This document shows positions 54,082 through 62,499 of a stretch of DNA of 64,000 nt, one piece after another; the first letter of the stretch is position 1, and each line of letters opens with the position of its first letter. The translations under genes were made by a program, and so were the position numbers. The DNA is from Janthinobacterium lividum (lineage in GTDB: Bacteria; Pseudomonadota; Gammaproteobacteria; Burkholderiales; Burkholderiaceae_D). The stretch is taken from positions 62,001 to 126,000 of the forward strand of contig NZ_JAAOLY010000014.1 in assembly GCF_011601275.1 (NCBI RefSeq). Direction: 5' to 3'. The notes beneath the pieces are model-generated. The model ran no database searches. It saw only the letters and a list, made by a program, of their open reading frames with translations, and was not told the origin of the DNA.

Positions 54082-54891
54082 TCAGTAGTACTGGCACAGG
54101 CCCGTACACGTCGTCACCGACAGCGCCTGGCGTATCGTCGCCAAGGCCGGCGCCAGGGCGGGATCGAGATCCTTGTCCGCATCGGCCAGGCTGGTCAGCA
54201 AACGCTCGCGCAAGGGCGGCGCCATCAGATTGGCATTCGCCGTGGCGTGCTGCGCGGCCGCTTCCAGCATCATTTTCTTTTGCGCCACGCTCCAGAGCGG
54301 CACCTGCATGAACTGCAATACGCCAGTGTAAACAATGGCCGTATTCTTGCTGAACGCCCGCGCGCGCAGACGCTCGGGCCCGCTCACCGCATCGGCCGGC
54401 TGGGCGCTGAATTCCTGCTCCATCAGCCCAATCAAATGGCCATGGCAATGCATGCTGAAAGCAAACAAGGTGCTCATTTCATCGCCGTAGCTGGCCAGGT
54501 TCTGCGTCATTTGCTCCCTGCGCGCCTGCTGCAATTCGGCGCCGGACAGCGGCAAGGGCCGTTCGAGGCCAAACGCATAGTATGTTTTCCCCAAACGCAT
54601 GGCCTTTTCGCATACGGCCACGCTCTGGTTGACGTCCTGCAGCGCCGCGACGGGCGCCTGGAACAGGCGCGGGCCGTCGGCGATATGGGCAAACAGCTGC
54701 GCCACGGCAGGGTCGCCCAGGCGCGGCAAGCCGCTTTGCGGCGTGGCCTTGGCCATCAGCGCTTCCAGCTGGCCGCTCGCTTGCTGAAAATCGGTATAGC
54801 TGTCGGCGAAGGCGGCGGGCGCCACGAGGGCGGAGGAAAGGCAGAACAAACGGCCGAGGCGGCGCAGCGGCATGGAAATGGACAGGGACAT
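54082..54891 (-). CDS. exported protein of unknown function
   Basis: A 269-residue protein with an N-terminal signal (RRLGRLFCLSSALVAPAAFA). The rest is predicted mostly helical (GQLEALMAKATPQSGLPRLGDPAVAQLFAHIAD; REQMTQNLASYGDEMS), with a HCHGHLIGLMEQEF segment that could bind metal and a C-terminal CTGLCQYY. I recognise no family. Two in-frame ATGs (54891, 54873) are possible; neither has a good ribosome site. Confidence 0.65.
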   Translation of the reverse strand: MSLSISMPLRRLGRLFCLSSALVAPAAFADSYTDFQQASGQLEALMAKATPQSGLPRLGDPAVAQLFAHIADGPRLFQAPVAALQDVNQSVAVCEKAMRLGKTYYAFGLERPLPLSGAELQQARREQMTQNLASYGDEMSTLFAFSMHCHGHLIGLMEQEFSAQPADAVSGPERLRARAFSKNTAIVYTGVLQFMQVPLWSVAQKKMMLEAAAQHATANANLMAPPLRERLLTSLADADKDLDPALAPALATIRQALSVTTCTGLCQYY

Positions 54892-54977
54892 GGGATCAGG
54901 AAAACACTATTGGATAACAGGCAATTATAGGCAATCTGTATCCATAGTGCATTTAATTGCTTTTACGCCAGCATTTC

Positions 54978-55556
54978 TCAAGCGATGATGGTGACGCGCG
55001 GCCAGCGCGCCGCATAGTTTTTGCTGGCCAGGCGCTGCGCATAGCCGTCTTCGCTGATACGCGCCGGGTTGCGCCGCACCACCATGTCGAACAGGTCATC
55101 GAGGCCATGCGGCGCGATGATGCCGATCTCGCCATCAGGCTGCAGATGGATGCCGACCGAAGTGGCAAACTCGGGCCAGGAAGCGATGGCGTCATCGAGC
55201 GACAGCAAGGGCGGCACGGCGTAGCCGAACTCGTCTTCAAACCACAGGTGCACCCTGGCCTGGTTGCACACTTCCCACGGCACGCCGGGCAGCACCGTTT
55301 CCAGGCGCTGGCGCAGTTCCACCTCGCGCCGGGCTTGCACATCATGCGCATCGAAATACGCCACGTCGACGTCGCTCAATGCCGACGGTTGCGCGTAGCC
55401 GTGCAAGGCGTCCCACACGAGGTTGCGCACGGCGCCGGCGCCGATGCAGCAGTGGGGCAAGCCCAGCTGCGCCACGGCGTGCAGGGCCTGCATGCACCAC
55501 GGCGTGGCGCGGGCGATGGCGCGCAGGCGCGCGGCCAGCGCTTCCTGCGTGCTCAT
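54978..55556 (-). CDS. NTP_transf_6 (DUF925) family nucleotidyltransferase-like protein
   Basis: A 192-residue protein. The nucleotidyltransferase core is recognisable: IGAGAVRNLVWDALHGY, then the metal-binding pair in LSDVDVAYFDA (D-x-D). A histidine-tryptophan strand VHLWFEDEFG and a YAQRLASKNYAARWPRV C-terminus follow. The family has no proven substrate. Its start lies two bases after the stop of the DUF4424 gene (TAGGAATG), so it is probably co-translated with that gene and is the last member of the run beginning with mksF. Confidence 0.85.
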   Translation of the reverse strand: MSTQEALAARLRAIARATPWCMQALHAVAQLGLPHCCIGAGAVRNLVWDALHGYAQPSALSDVDVAYFDAHDVQARREVELRQRLETVLPGVPWEVCNQARVHLWFEDEFGYAVPPLLSLDDAIASWPEFATSVGIHLQPDGEIGIIAPHGLDDLFDMVVRRNPARISEDGYAQRLASKNYAARWPRVTIIA

Positions 55557-55558
55557 TC

Positions 55559-56563
55559 CTATGGCCGGATCTGCGGCGCCACGCCGTCGTGGTCGCCCGC
55601 GCCTTCGACATTGCCGAAGTACACGTCCAGGTCCTGCTTCGGATGGAAGTTGCGCAGCTTGACTTGCAAGGTGGTGGGATTGATCTTGGTGAACGTGCCG
55701 GGGAAGCACAGACTGACCAGCTCGTCCGGCTTGCCCTTGATCAGGTTCAAGGTAAAGTCTTCGATGCCATTCTTCCAGGTATTACCCGTCGTCAAAATGT
55801 ACGACACCCAGACAGCATTGACGAAGCCGCTTTCGCCCTGCTTGGCCGCCAGGCGGTTCCACGTCTTGTAGAAGGCCTTGTCGCCGCAGTATTTCTTTTC
55901 AAAGGTATTGCCATCGCCCAGGTAGGATGCGCCCGGGCCGGCCGCGACGAACGGCGCATATTGATGGCGCACGCGCACGACTTTGCCGGCGGGGAATTTC
56001 TGCTGCCACAGGTAGATGACTTTCACCGTCCAGGCCGGCACCCATTCCTCGTCGTACAGCTGGGCCAGCAAGCCTTCGCGGATCATGATCTTGCTTTGCG
56101 CTGCCGTCAGCGGCGCCACTTTCTTGTCGAACGGGGTGTGCGACGGGAAATAGGCGATCTGTGCGTCCGACAAGCCCAGCTGGCGCAAGCGGGCCGTCAC
56201 GTCGGAGCTATCGAGCTTGGCGACGAAGGTGGTTTTGTAATCCTTGCGCTTGCCATCCACGTCGACCGTAAACTGCTGCGGCTGGCCGTAATACGTGGGC
56301 GAACCATGGTAGCCGGCCGAGTATTCGGGCAGCGGGAAGAAGATCGTCTCTTCCACATCCTTGGTCGATTCATTGAGGAATTCGTACTCGACCTTGATCA
56401 AGTCCGTGCTCACGCTGAGCACTTCCTTTTTCATGGCCACGGCATCCGTCTTGCCGAACAGGATGCCGCCCGCGCTGACGGAACCGATGCCGTCGTTGGC
56501 CACGGCCGCGCCGGCCAATGCCAGCGACAGGGCCGCAGCCAGAATGAGCTTGCGCACGGCCAT
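55559..56563 (-). CDS. DUF4424 family exported protein
   Basis: A 334-residue protein with a signal peptide (RKLILAAALSLALAGAAVA-N). The mature domain matches DUF4424: NDGIGSVSAGGILFGKTDAVAMKKE-like opening, YEFLNESTKDVEETIFFPLPEY, and late VRVRHQYAPFV and DFTLNLIKGKP segments. It is presumably periplasmic. The odd feature is context: its ATG shares a base with the TGA stop of the SMC-type ATPase gene, so an exported protein is translationally coupled to a cytoplasmic chromosome-organising protein. Whether the products work together is unknown. Confidence 0.88.
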   Translation of the reverse strand: MAVRKLILAAALSLALAGAAVANDGIGSVSAGGILFGKTDAVAMKKEVLSVSTDLIKVEYEFLNESTKDVEETIFFPLPEYSAGYHGSPTYYGQPQQFTVDVDGKRKDYKTTFVAKLDSSDVTARLRQLGLSDAQIAYFPSHTPFDKKVAPLTAAQSKIMIREGLLAQLYDEEWVPAWTVKVIYLWQQKFPAGKVVRVRHQYAPFVAAGPGASYLGDGNTFEKKYCGDKAFYKTWNRLAAKQGESGFVNAVWVSYILTTGNTWKNGIEDFTLNLIKGKPDELVSLCFPGTFTKINPTTLQVKLRNFHPKQDLDVYFGNVEGAGDHDGVAPQIRP

Positions 56564-59394
56564 CACGCCACCTTGCCCGGCACGGGTTCGACCCGGCGCT
56601 GCAGCACGAAAATCGGTTGCGCCCATTGGGTATCCTTTTTCTTCTTGCTGGTGATCAAAGTGAGCTCCGACGGATCGTAGACATCCGTGTTGTGCGTCAA
56701 CGGCGTCGTCATCAGGTATTGCGCTTCCGTGTTTTTCAGAAACTCGCCAACCAGCTGAATGTTGCGGATATCGAGGTGGGCAAACGGTTCGTCGATGAAG
56801 ACGAAGCCGCCGGAACCGTCTTCCGATTTCAGCAAGCCGATCAGCAGCACCAAGGACTTCATCACTTGCTGGCCGCCCGACGCTTCGCCATCGTTCATGC
56901 CGATGACGCCCTTGCCGTCGAACTTGAAGCGCACGTGCAAACCCGCCTGCGACAGCTGCACGTCGTCGTTTTCCAGGCGCACGGGGTCGGCATGCACTTC
57001 GATGCCGGCCAGTTCGCCCAGCTCCTTGATGTTCTTGCTGTACGTCTTGATGGTGTAGCGCAAGCGCTCCATGTAGGCGCCGCGGGCATTGCCCGTCGCT
57101 TCGATGGCGCGGTTGTTCTGGTAGCGGCGCTCGTCCGTTTCCGACTGGCGGCCGTGCAGTTGGTCCGACAGGCGGTGATGCTGGTCGATGACGGTCGCGT
57201 CGAGTTCCCAGTCGTCGCGCGCCAGGCTGTTTTGCAGGCTGGCCACGCGCAGATCGACCTGGTGCGCATTCTGGTGCTCGGCCACGAGCGCGGCGCGGCG
57301 CGCGGGACGACGCCAGCTTTTCGGCAGATGGCGCCACGCATGACGCAAGGCCAGCAAGGCGCGCGCATGCTCGGCGCGCTGTTCAATCTGCTTCTTGTAG
57401 CCGAGACGCGACCCCGCTTCCGCTTCCGACAAGGCCAGGCGCGCGTTTTGCCACACCGTATCGGCACGCGTGCGCGCCACGGTGGCGTTCTTGGTGAGGT
57501 TCTGCAACTCTCCCAGGCGCCCGCCCACTTCCAAGCGCTCTTCCTTGAGCGGCTTGGAATTGCGCAGCGCTTCGGCGAATTCTTCCTGGCGTGCGCTCAG
57601 TTCCTTGGCCGCGTCGACGCCGGCGATGCGCGCCTTCAAGGCGCCCACTTCGGCCGCCAGTTTCGAGATCGCCAAAGTCAGCGTGTCTTCCTGTCCTTCC
57701 AGTCCCGGCAAGGAGCGCAACAGCGCTTCGAGGCGGCCGCTGCGGCCAGCCTGGCCGAAGCGATAGCGCGACGCTTCCACGAACAGGGAACGGCCGCCGC
57801 GGCGTTCGCGGTGATAGGCCTCGGGCGTGATCCACTCTTCGTGGTTGCCCAGCTTGAAGCCTGCTTCGACGGAATCGACGCGCGCAATGCGCGACAATTG
57901 CTCGATCAGCCAGCTCGGCACGGGTGCGGAGAATTTCACCACGGCCAGCAAGCTTTCGTCTTTCGCCACTGGCGCCGTGACCAGGTCGGGCACGATGAAA
58001 TGGCGGTAGCGCTCCTTCTCGGCCAAACGGTAGGCGCTAGACGCATCCTTGGCCTTGTCGAGCAGGACGACGGAGGCGTAACCGCCCAGCACGCCTTCGA
58101 CGGCGCCCTGCCAGCGGCTGTCCGTCACTTCGACGATGTCCGACAGCATCGCGTGGCTGATCCCCGCGTCGCGCAATGCACGGCGCATGCCGCGCACATT
58201 GTCCGGCTCCGGCATGGCCGTCTTGCCTTGCAGCGCTGCAATCGTCGCCTGCTCGCCCGCGATGCGGGCCGACAGAGCGTCGCGCTGCTGGCGCTGGCGC
58301 AGCAGTTCCGCTTCCTTCTGTTCCAGCTGGGCCGCCACTTCGGCGATGTCGCTGCCCGAGTCGGCCGCCAGCTTCTGCAAACGGTCCTTCTGTTCCAGCA
58401 AGCTGTCCAGCGGTTTCAGCTTGGCATTGATCAGTGACAAGCGGCTCTGCAAACCAATGGATTCCTGCTCCAGCAGAGTCTCGTTCATCTGCGCGTCGGA
58501 CAGGGCCTTCGCCTGTGCCGCCAGCGCATTGCGTTTATCCGTCAACTGCTGATCGGCCTGCGCCATCGGTTTGCGCGCATCGCGCAATTGCCGGCTGGCG
58601 ATGGCAGCCTTTTCGCGCGCCTCATGGTACTGCAGGCTGGGCAGCACTTCTTCCAGCAGGTTGCGGCGCTCTTTATGCAAGCCTTCCCACTGGTGGTAAT
58701 TGGCCACGCGCAGGCGCAAGCCTTCCAGATTGGTTTTCGACGCTTCCAGTTCCGTCTCGAAACGTTTCAGCTCCACTTCCGTGTCGCGCTGGTGGCGTTT
58801 GGCTTCGTCGTAGGCGTCCAGCACTTCCTTGTCGCCAAAGACCTGGAACACCAGGTCAAGCAGCTGGCGCGGCGCGTATTCGCACAATTTGTCCGTCTCG
58901 CCCTGCTCCAGCGCCAGCACTTTCGACATGGCCGGCGACAGGCCCGCATTGGCCAGGCGCTTGCGGTAGTTTTCCACGCCGAGCCAGTCGTTGGCGTCCG
59001 TGATGTCCTCGATCTGCACATTGCCTGGACGCATCAGATACTGGCGCTTCCAGTCGCCGCCATTTTTCTGGATCTGGCAAAACAAGGTCACTTCATCGTC
59101 GCTGAAAAAACCCGAGCTGCGGAACGGCCGGTTCGACAGCTGCTTGCCCACGTTCTTGTTGTCGACCACGGCGCGCAGCCAGGCCGTCTGCTGGCCCGAG
59201 TGGCGCGCATAGTGTTTATACGTGCGCCCCATCGAGCAATCGAGGCCGAACAGGGTGCGCAAGGCATCGAGCAAGGTGGTCTTGCCGGAACCATTCTGCC
59301 CCGCGATGGTGATGATCTTCGCGTCGAGCGGGATATTCTTGATGCGCTGCCAGTAATCCCAGTGCACCAGTTCAAGTGATTTGATATGAAACAT
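56563..59394 (-). CDS. mksB: MksB/MukB-like SMC ATPase
   Basis: A 943-residue SMC-type ATPase. Walker A is GQNGSGKT (residues 32-39). Coiled coil (about 210-400) leads to a hinge-like domain (about 400-560: LSDIVEVTDSRWQGAVEGVLGG). The coil then returns (about 560-800) to the ABC signature ASGGQQVMKS and Walker B FVFIDEPFAHLD. It is shorter than SMC or MukB, as expected for MksB condensins with reduced arms. It forms DNA-loop-extruding or DNA-binding complexes with a kleisin and MksE. Gene order mksF-mksE-mksB matches the Pseudomonas aeruginosa system. Homology to JetC of Wadjet is also expected, but no JetD nuclease is adjacent. Confidence 0.88.
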   Translation of the reverse strand: MFHIKSLELVHWDYWQRIKNIPLDAKIITIAGQNGSGKTTLLDALRTLFGLDCSMGRTYKHYARHSGQQTAWLRAVVDNKNVGKQLSNRPFRSSGFFSDDEVTLFCQIQKNGGDWKRQYLMRPGNVQIEDITDANDWLGVENYRKRLANAGLSPAMSKVLALEQGETDKLCEYAPRQLLDLVFQVFGDKEVLDAYDEAKRHQRDTEVELKRFETELEASKTNLEGLRLRVANYHQWEGLHKERRNLLEEVLPSLQYHEAREKAAIASRQLRDARKPMAQADQQLTDKRNALAAQAKALSDAQMNETLLEQESIGLQSRLSLINAKLKPLDSLLEQKDRLQKLAADSGSDIAEVAAQLEQKEAELLRQRQQRDALSARIAGEQATIAALQGKTAMPEPDNVRGMRRALRDAGISHAMLSDIVEVTDSRWQGAVEGVLGGYASVVLLDKAKDASSAYRLAEKERYRHFIVPDLVTAPVAKDESLLAVVKFSAPVPSWLIEQLSRIARVDSVEAGFKLGNHEEWITPEAYHRERRGGRSLFVEASRYRFGQAGRSGRLEALLRSLPGLEGQEDTLTLAISKLAAEVGALKARIAGVDAAKELSARQEEFAEALRNSKPLKEERLEVGGRLGELQNLTKNATVARTRADTVWQNARLALSEAEAGSRLGYKKQIEQRAEHARALLALRHAWRHLPKSWRRPARRAALVAEHQNAHQVDLRVASLQNSLARDDWELDATVIDQHHRLSDQLHGRQSETDERRYQNNRAIEATGNARGAYMERLRYTIKTYSKNIKELGELAGIEVHADPVRLENDDVQLSQAGLHVRFKFDGKGVIGMNDGEASGGQQVMKSLVLLIGLLKSEDGSGGFVFIDEPFAHLDIRNIQLVGEFLKNTEAQYLMTTPLTHNTDVYDPSELTLITSKKKKDTQWAQPIFVLQRRVEPVPGKVA

Positions 59395-59402
59395 GGGCGC
59401 TT

Positions 59403-60137
59403 TCAGTGAGGAAGGTCGGACGCGGGCTCGTCGCCAGCGTCAGGCAGATCGCCGATGTCGGCGGACAAATCAGCGGATAAGTCAGCGTCGAGGTCGACGG
59501 CCACCAGGCGCGCCGGCGCCCGCTTGAACACGTCGGCCAGGGCGCCATTGATGATGCGCTCTTTCAACACGTCCGTGTCCATCATCAGGTCCAGCAGCGG
59601 ACCTTCCAGGATGAAGTCGCCGCGCCGCTCGATAAAGCCCAGCTTGGCCAGGGTGCCCAGATTCATGTCCATGCGCGTCTTCTTGCCCAGCTTATCGCCG
59701 AAGTCCGACAGCAGCGCCTTGTAGGAAATACCGATCGACGCGTCTTCCGCGCGCGGCAACGGCCGTTCCGTGCCGAACATATCGTTCTGATCGTCGTCCG
59801 CGTGCTGGTGCGTTTCCTGGCGTTCGCGCTTGGGCAGGATGATCTGCGCCCACAGCACCACCAGCAAGGCCACGCCATCGCGGGCCAAGCCAAAATTATT
59901 GTTTTGCCACACGTCGCGCGCGCCGAAGATCTTCGGCTCGATGGTGCGCGTCAGGGCCAAAGTCACGTGGTCGGCATATACGTTGTCGAGCAGTTTCAAG
60001 CCGCAGGCCAGCAATCGCGCATCGATCTCGGCGCGGAACAGTTCGTCGGACAGCACGCGCTTGACGAGCTTGTCGTCGCGGCGCAGGGTTTGATGCGTGA
60101 GCAGGCGCGCAATCAGGATTTGGGAATCGTCATTCAT
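59403..60137 (-). CDS. mksE: MksE/MukE-like (JetB-like) condensin accessory protein
   Basis: About 244 residues. Two winged-helix-like segments are apparent: ILIARLLTHQTLRRDDKLVK at the N-terminus, and SIGISYKALLSDFGDKLGKK...LGTLAKLGFIERRGDFILEG in the middle, the latter very like MukE/DUF4194 proteins. The C-terminus is acidic and repetitive (DLDADLSADLSADIGDL). It should bind the kleisin and regulate the SMC ATPase. Two starts are possible. ATG 60137 overlaps the previous gene by eight bases and is preferred; ATG 60152 overlaps by 23. The SMC gene starts eight bases after its stop. Confidence 0.78.
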   Translation of the reverse strand: MNDDSQILIARLLTHQTLRRDDKLVKRVLSDELFRAEIDARLLACGLKLLDNVYADHVTLALTRTIEPKIFGARDVWQNNNFGLARDGVALLVVLWAQIILPKRERQETHQHADDDQNDMFGTERPLPRAEDASIGISYKALLSDFGDKLGKKTRMDMNLGTLAKLGFIERRGDFILEGPLLDLMMDTDVLKERIINGALADVFKRAPARLVAVDLDADLSADLSADIGDLPDAGDEPASDLPH

Positions 60138-61512
60138 CAAAGGTGGCGCCATCTAAATCAAGTGAAACATTCAGTGAAAGCGAGGCGATCGACATGGCCG
60201 CCACGTGGGGGTCGGTCAGTTGGACCATCTCGTCGGTCGGTGTAAAGGTAATCGGCAAGCGGGCCAATTCGGCCGTCGAGCCTTGCAAGCTCGCCTCGGA
60301 CACGTCGCCCAGCAGCGGCAGCATCGAGGCGCGGTACGAGGCCACGGCAAAGCTGGCCGGCAGCAGCGAATCCTGCACGGGCACCGATTTCGGCCCCTCT
60401 TCGCCGATGCTGGGGAAATTGCCCAGGCTGGCGAAGTTCGACAGGCGGTCCAGGAGGTCATCGAGTTCGAGTTGCATGGCGGGACCGTCGCTGATGGTGG
60501 TGGGCGCGTCTTCCCCGCTGGGCAGGCCCGTGTTGGTGACGCCTGCCGCCCGTTCGGACAGCAGTTCCGTTTCGGCCACGTCGATCATCTCGGCCGGCGT
60601 GGAGAACAGGGGCACGACGGGCTGGTCGATGGCGCCTTCGGCCAGGCTGGCCAGATCTTCATGCAGCAAGAGCCAGCGTTTGATGTCCGTGGTAGACAGG
60701 CCCGACTGGCCCAGGTGCACGCGCTGGCGCTCGATCTGGTTCAGGGCGCGTGAAAACATGCCTTGCATGTTGAGCAATTTACTTTGCGCGCGGCCAATCG
60801 CCTGCGCCGCCTTGTGCGTGGCGCTGTCGGCGTTTTCATCGGACGTGATGGCCACGAGGATTTCGGAGCCCTTCTCCACCCAGTCGCAGGCCATGTTCCA
60901 CTTCGCTTGCGCCGTGCGCAGCCGGAATTCCGAACCGGAAGCAATCGCGTCGGAGAATTCCTCCGTCAAGTCCACCAGGCGGCCCAGCAAATGCTGGAGT
61001 TGTTCAACCGACACGCCGCCGACGGCTTGCGCACCGGCCACCTGCGACAGCAAGAATCCCATTTCCGCTTCGTCTTCCGTCTGGCCCAGGCCCAGCAAGC
61101 TGTCGATGGCGGACAGCACGTTGCGCGCCATGGGCGTGACGCGATACACACCCTGCTGCGCATCCCAGGCCAGCAACTGGTTCGAGCGCAGGCGCAGCAA
61201 GACCGTTTCCAGGCTTTCCGGCAACAGATACGCCAGTTTCGTATTGATATCGGCGCGCGTATAGGCGGACGTGGCCGCATCGGCCGCAAGTTCGCGCAAC
61301 ACGAGCAAACGCACCAGCACGCCATCGAAACCGCCGTGGAACAAAGCCGTAAACACTTGCAGCAAGGGCTGCGCCCGCTTCAAGTGAAAAACTTGCTCGA
61401 TTTCATCGGCCGAAATATTGGGCTGGAAATGCGCCTGCAAGGAATCGTGATGCTCTTGCTCTGTCTGATTTGCATCCGTAGCCACGGCTGCACTTGCCAT
61501 TATATCAATCAT
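60130..61512 (-). CDS. mksF: MksF/MukF-like kleisin subunit (JetA-like)
   Basis: A 460-residue protein, first gene of the operon. After an acidic start there is a winged-helix region (about 85-145: YTRADINTKLAYLLPESLETVLLRLRSNQLLAW...YRVTPMARNVLSAI), then a long helical middle (about 170-290). A variable acidic linker and a C-terminal domain ending SLSLNVSLDLDGATFDE follow. This order (N-terminal wHTH dimer domain, helical bundle, C-terminal SMC-binding end) fits kleisins of the MukF/MksF type. Direct sequence resemblance to well-known MukF is weak, so the call leans on the operon. ATG 61512 has GGAAAAGA upstream; the ATG at 61500 does not. Confidence 0.72.
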   Translation of the reverse strand: MIDIMASAAVATDANQTEQEHHDSLQAHFQPNISADEIEQVFHLKRAQPLLQVFTALFHGGFDGVLVRLLVLRELAADAATSAYTRADINTKLAYLLPESLETVLLRLRSNQLLAWDAQQGVYRVTPMARNVLSAIDSLLGLGQTEDEAEMGFLLSQVAGAQAVGGVSVEQLQHLLGRLVDLTEEFSDAIASGSEFRLRTAQAKWNMACDWVEKGSEILVAITSDENADSATHKAAQAIGRAQSKLLNMQGMFSRALNQIERQRVHLGQSGLSTTDIKRWLLLHEDLASLAEGAIDQPVVPLFSTPAEMIDVAETELLSERAAGVTNTGLPSGEDAPTTISDGPAMQLELDDLLDRLSNFASLGNFPSIGEEGPKSVPVQDSLLPASFAVASYRASMLPLLGDVSEASLQGSTAELARLPITFTPTDEMVQLTDPHVAAMSIASLSLNVSLDLDGATFDE

Positions 61513-61678
61513 TCTTTTCCGGATGAGTGTTCAGCGGGCGGCGCAGCGGGCTAGCGCAGCGCTGCGGGGCGGGGGCGTCAGTATATCAGTTCTGACATGC
61601 AATTTAGCGCGTGGGAGGACAGCCAGCGGGCAGTCAGGTCGCCGAGTGTTGTATTGAGGGAAACCCAACGGCGAAGGC

Positions 61679-61709
61679 CCGGGGTCGGCTCCTCAGGGTC
61701 CGACCCCGG
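61679..61709. terminator. long perfect inverted repeat between tandem genes, possible terminator
   Basis: CCGGGGTCGG (61679-61688) and CCGACCCCGG (61700-61709) are exact complements with an 11-base loop. It lies 29 bases after the DUF3108 gene end and 170 bases upstream of mksF. No clear U-run follows on the minus strand, so it could instead be another dispersed repeat. Confidence 0.45.
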
Positions 61710-61737
61710 TTTCTGCATCGGGGTTATTAGCAAGCAC

Positions 61738-62499
61738 TTACTTCTGGATAATCTTTTGCAAGGTTTGCTCCACGTAATCACCGTCTTCATCGGCGAACGT
61801 CACCTTCACGGGATACCATTCCAGCGACGGCGCCAGCCACAGGTCCACTTGCTGGCCCTTCTTGTCCGGCGGCGGCGCCTTGATCAGATGCACGGCTTCG
61901 ACCAGACCCTGGCCGGTGGCGACGGTTTCCTGCTTGACGACCTTGAAGGTCCACGGCTCGGCGTCGTGGCGGCCGGCAACGAAGAAGCTCCATTCCGAGC
62001 CGGGCGTGAATTTCTCGGGCGTGGCGCGCGCTATGCTGACCAGTTGCCAGACGGTGCTGTTGCGGTCCTGCTCGCCGCCTTTCAGCGGATAGCTGTCGTC
62101 GCCTTCGCTAAAGACGATGGTCTTGCTGTCGCGCTTGAAGGTAGTCGTAGCCGCTTCCTTGCGGAAACGTTTTTCCACGAACTGGGCCGGCGCCAGGCCG
62201 TAATCGTCGACCGTGCCTTCGCTGCGCTGCTCGAGGATCTTGCCGAACAGGGCGGCCTTGGTTTCTGCCAGCAGCGAGTACTTGCCATCGCCGGCGCGCC
62301 AGTTGCTGACCGATTCGCCGGACAGCGCAATGCCGCGCTGCCTGGCCTTGATCGAATAGACGAGGTCGGCCGACGGCGCCAGCTTGTACGGGCGCTTGAT
62401 GACGGGATGCTCCACGGGCGCGTCGGCCATGGCGGGAGTCAGGGTGGCGGCCAGCAGGCTGGCGAGCAGAGCGCGTTTCAAAGTTATCAAAGTAGTCAT
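61738..62499 (-). CDS. DUF3108 family exported protein
   Basis: A 253-residue protein with a signal peptide (LKRALLASLLAATLTPAMA). The rest matches DUF3108: LVYSIKARQRGIALSGESVSNW near the start and VDLWLAPSLEWYPVKVTFAD at the end, a beta-rich periplasmic fold of unknown function, possibly lipocalin-like. Its ATG directly follows the stop of the upstream DUF3108 paralogue (TAGATG), so the two are translationally coupled and likely arose by tandem duplication. Confidence 0.9.
   Translation of the reverse strand: MTTLITLKRALLASLLAATLTPAMADAPVEHPVIKRPYKLAPSADLVYSIKARQRGIALSGESVSNWRAGDGKYSLLAETKAALFGKILEQRSEGTVDDYGLAPAQFVEKRFRKEAATTTFKRDSKTIVFSEGDDSYPLKGGEQDRNSTVWQLVSIARATPEKFTPGSEWSFFVAGRHDAEPWTFKVVKQETVATGQGLVEAVHLIKAPPPDKKGQQVDLWLAPSLEWYPVKVTFADEDGDYVEQTLQKIIQK

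Noticed and set aside
54978-61512. A complete Wadjet (JetABCD) plasmid-defence system
   Set aside because: The first three parts have counterparts, but no JetD/topoisomerase VI-like nuclease is encoded on either side. The set matches MksFEB better.
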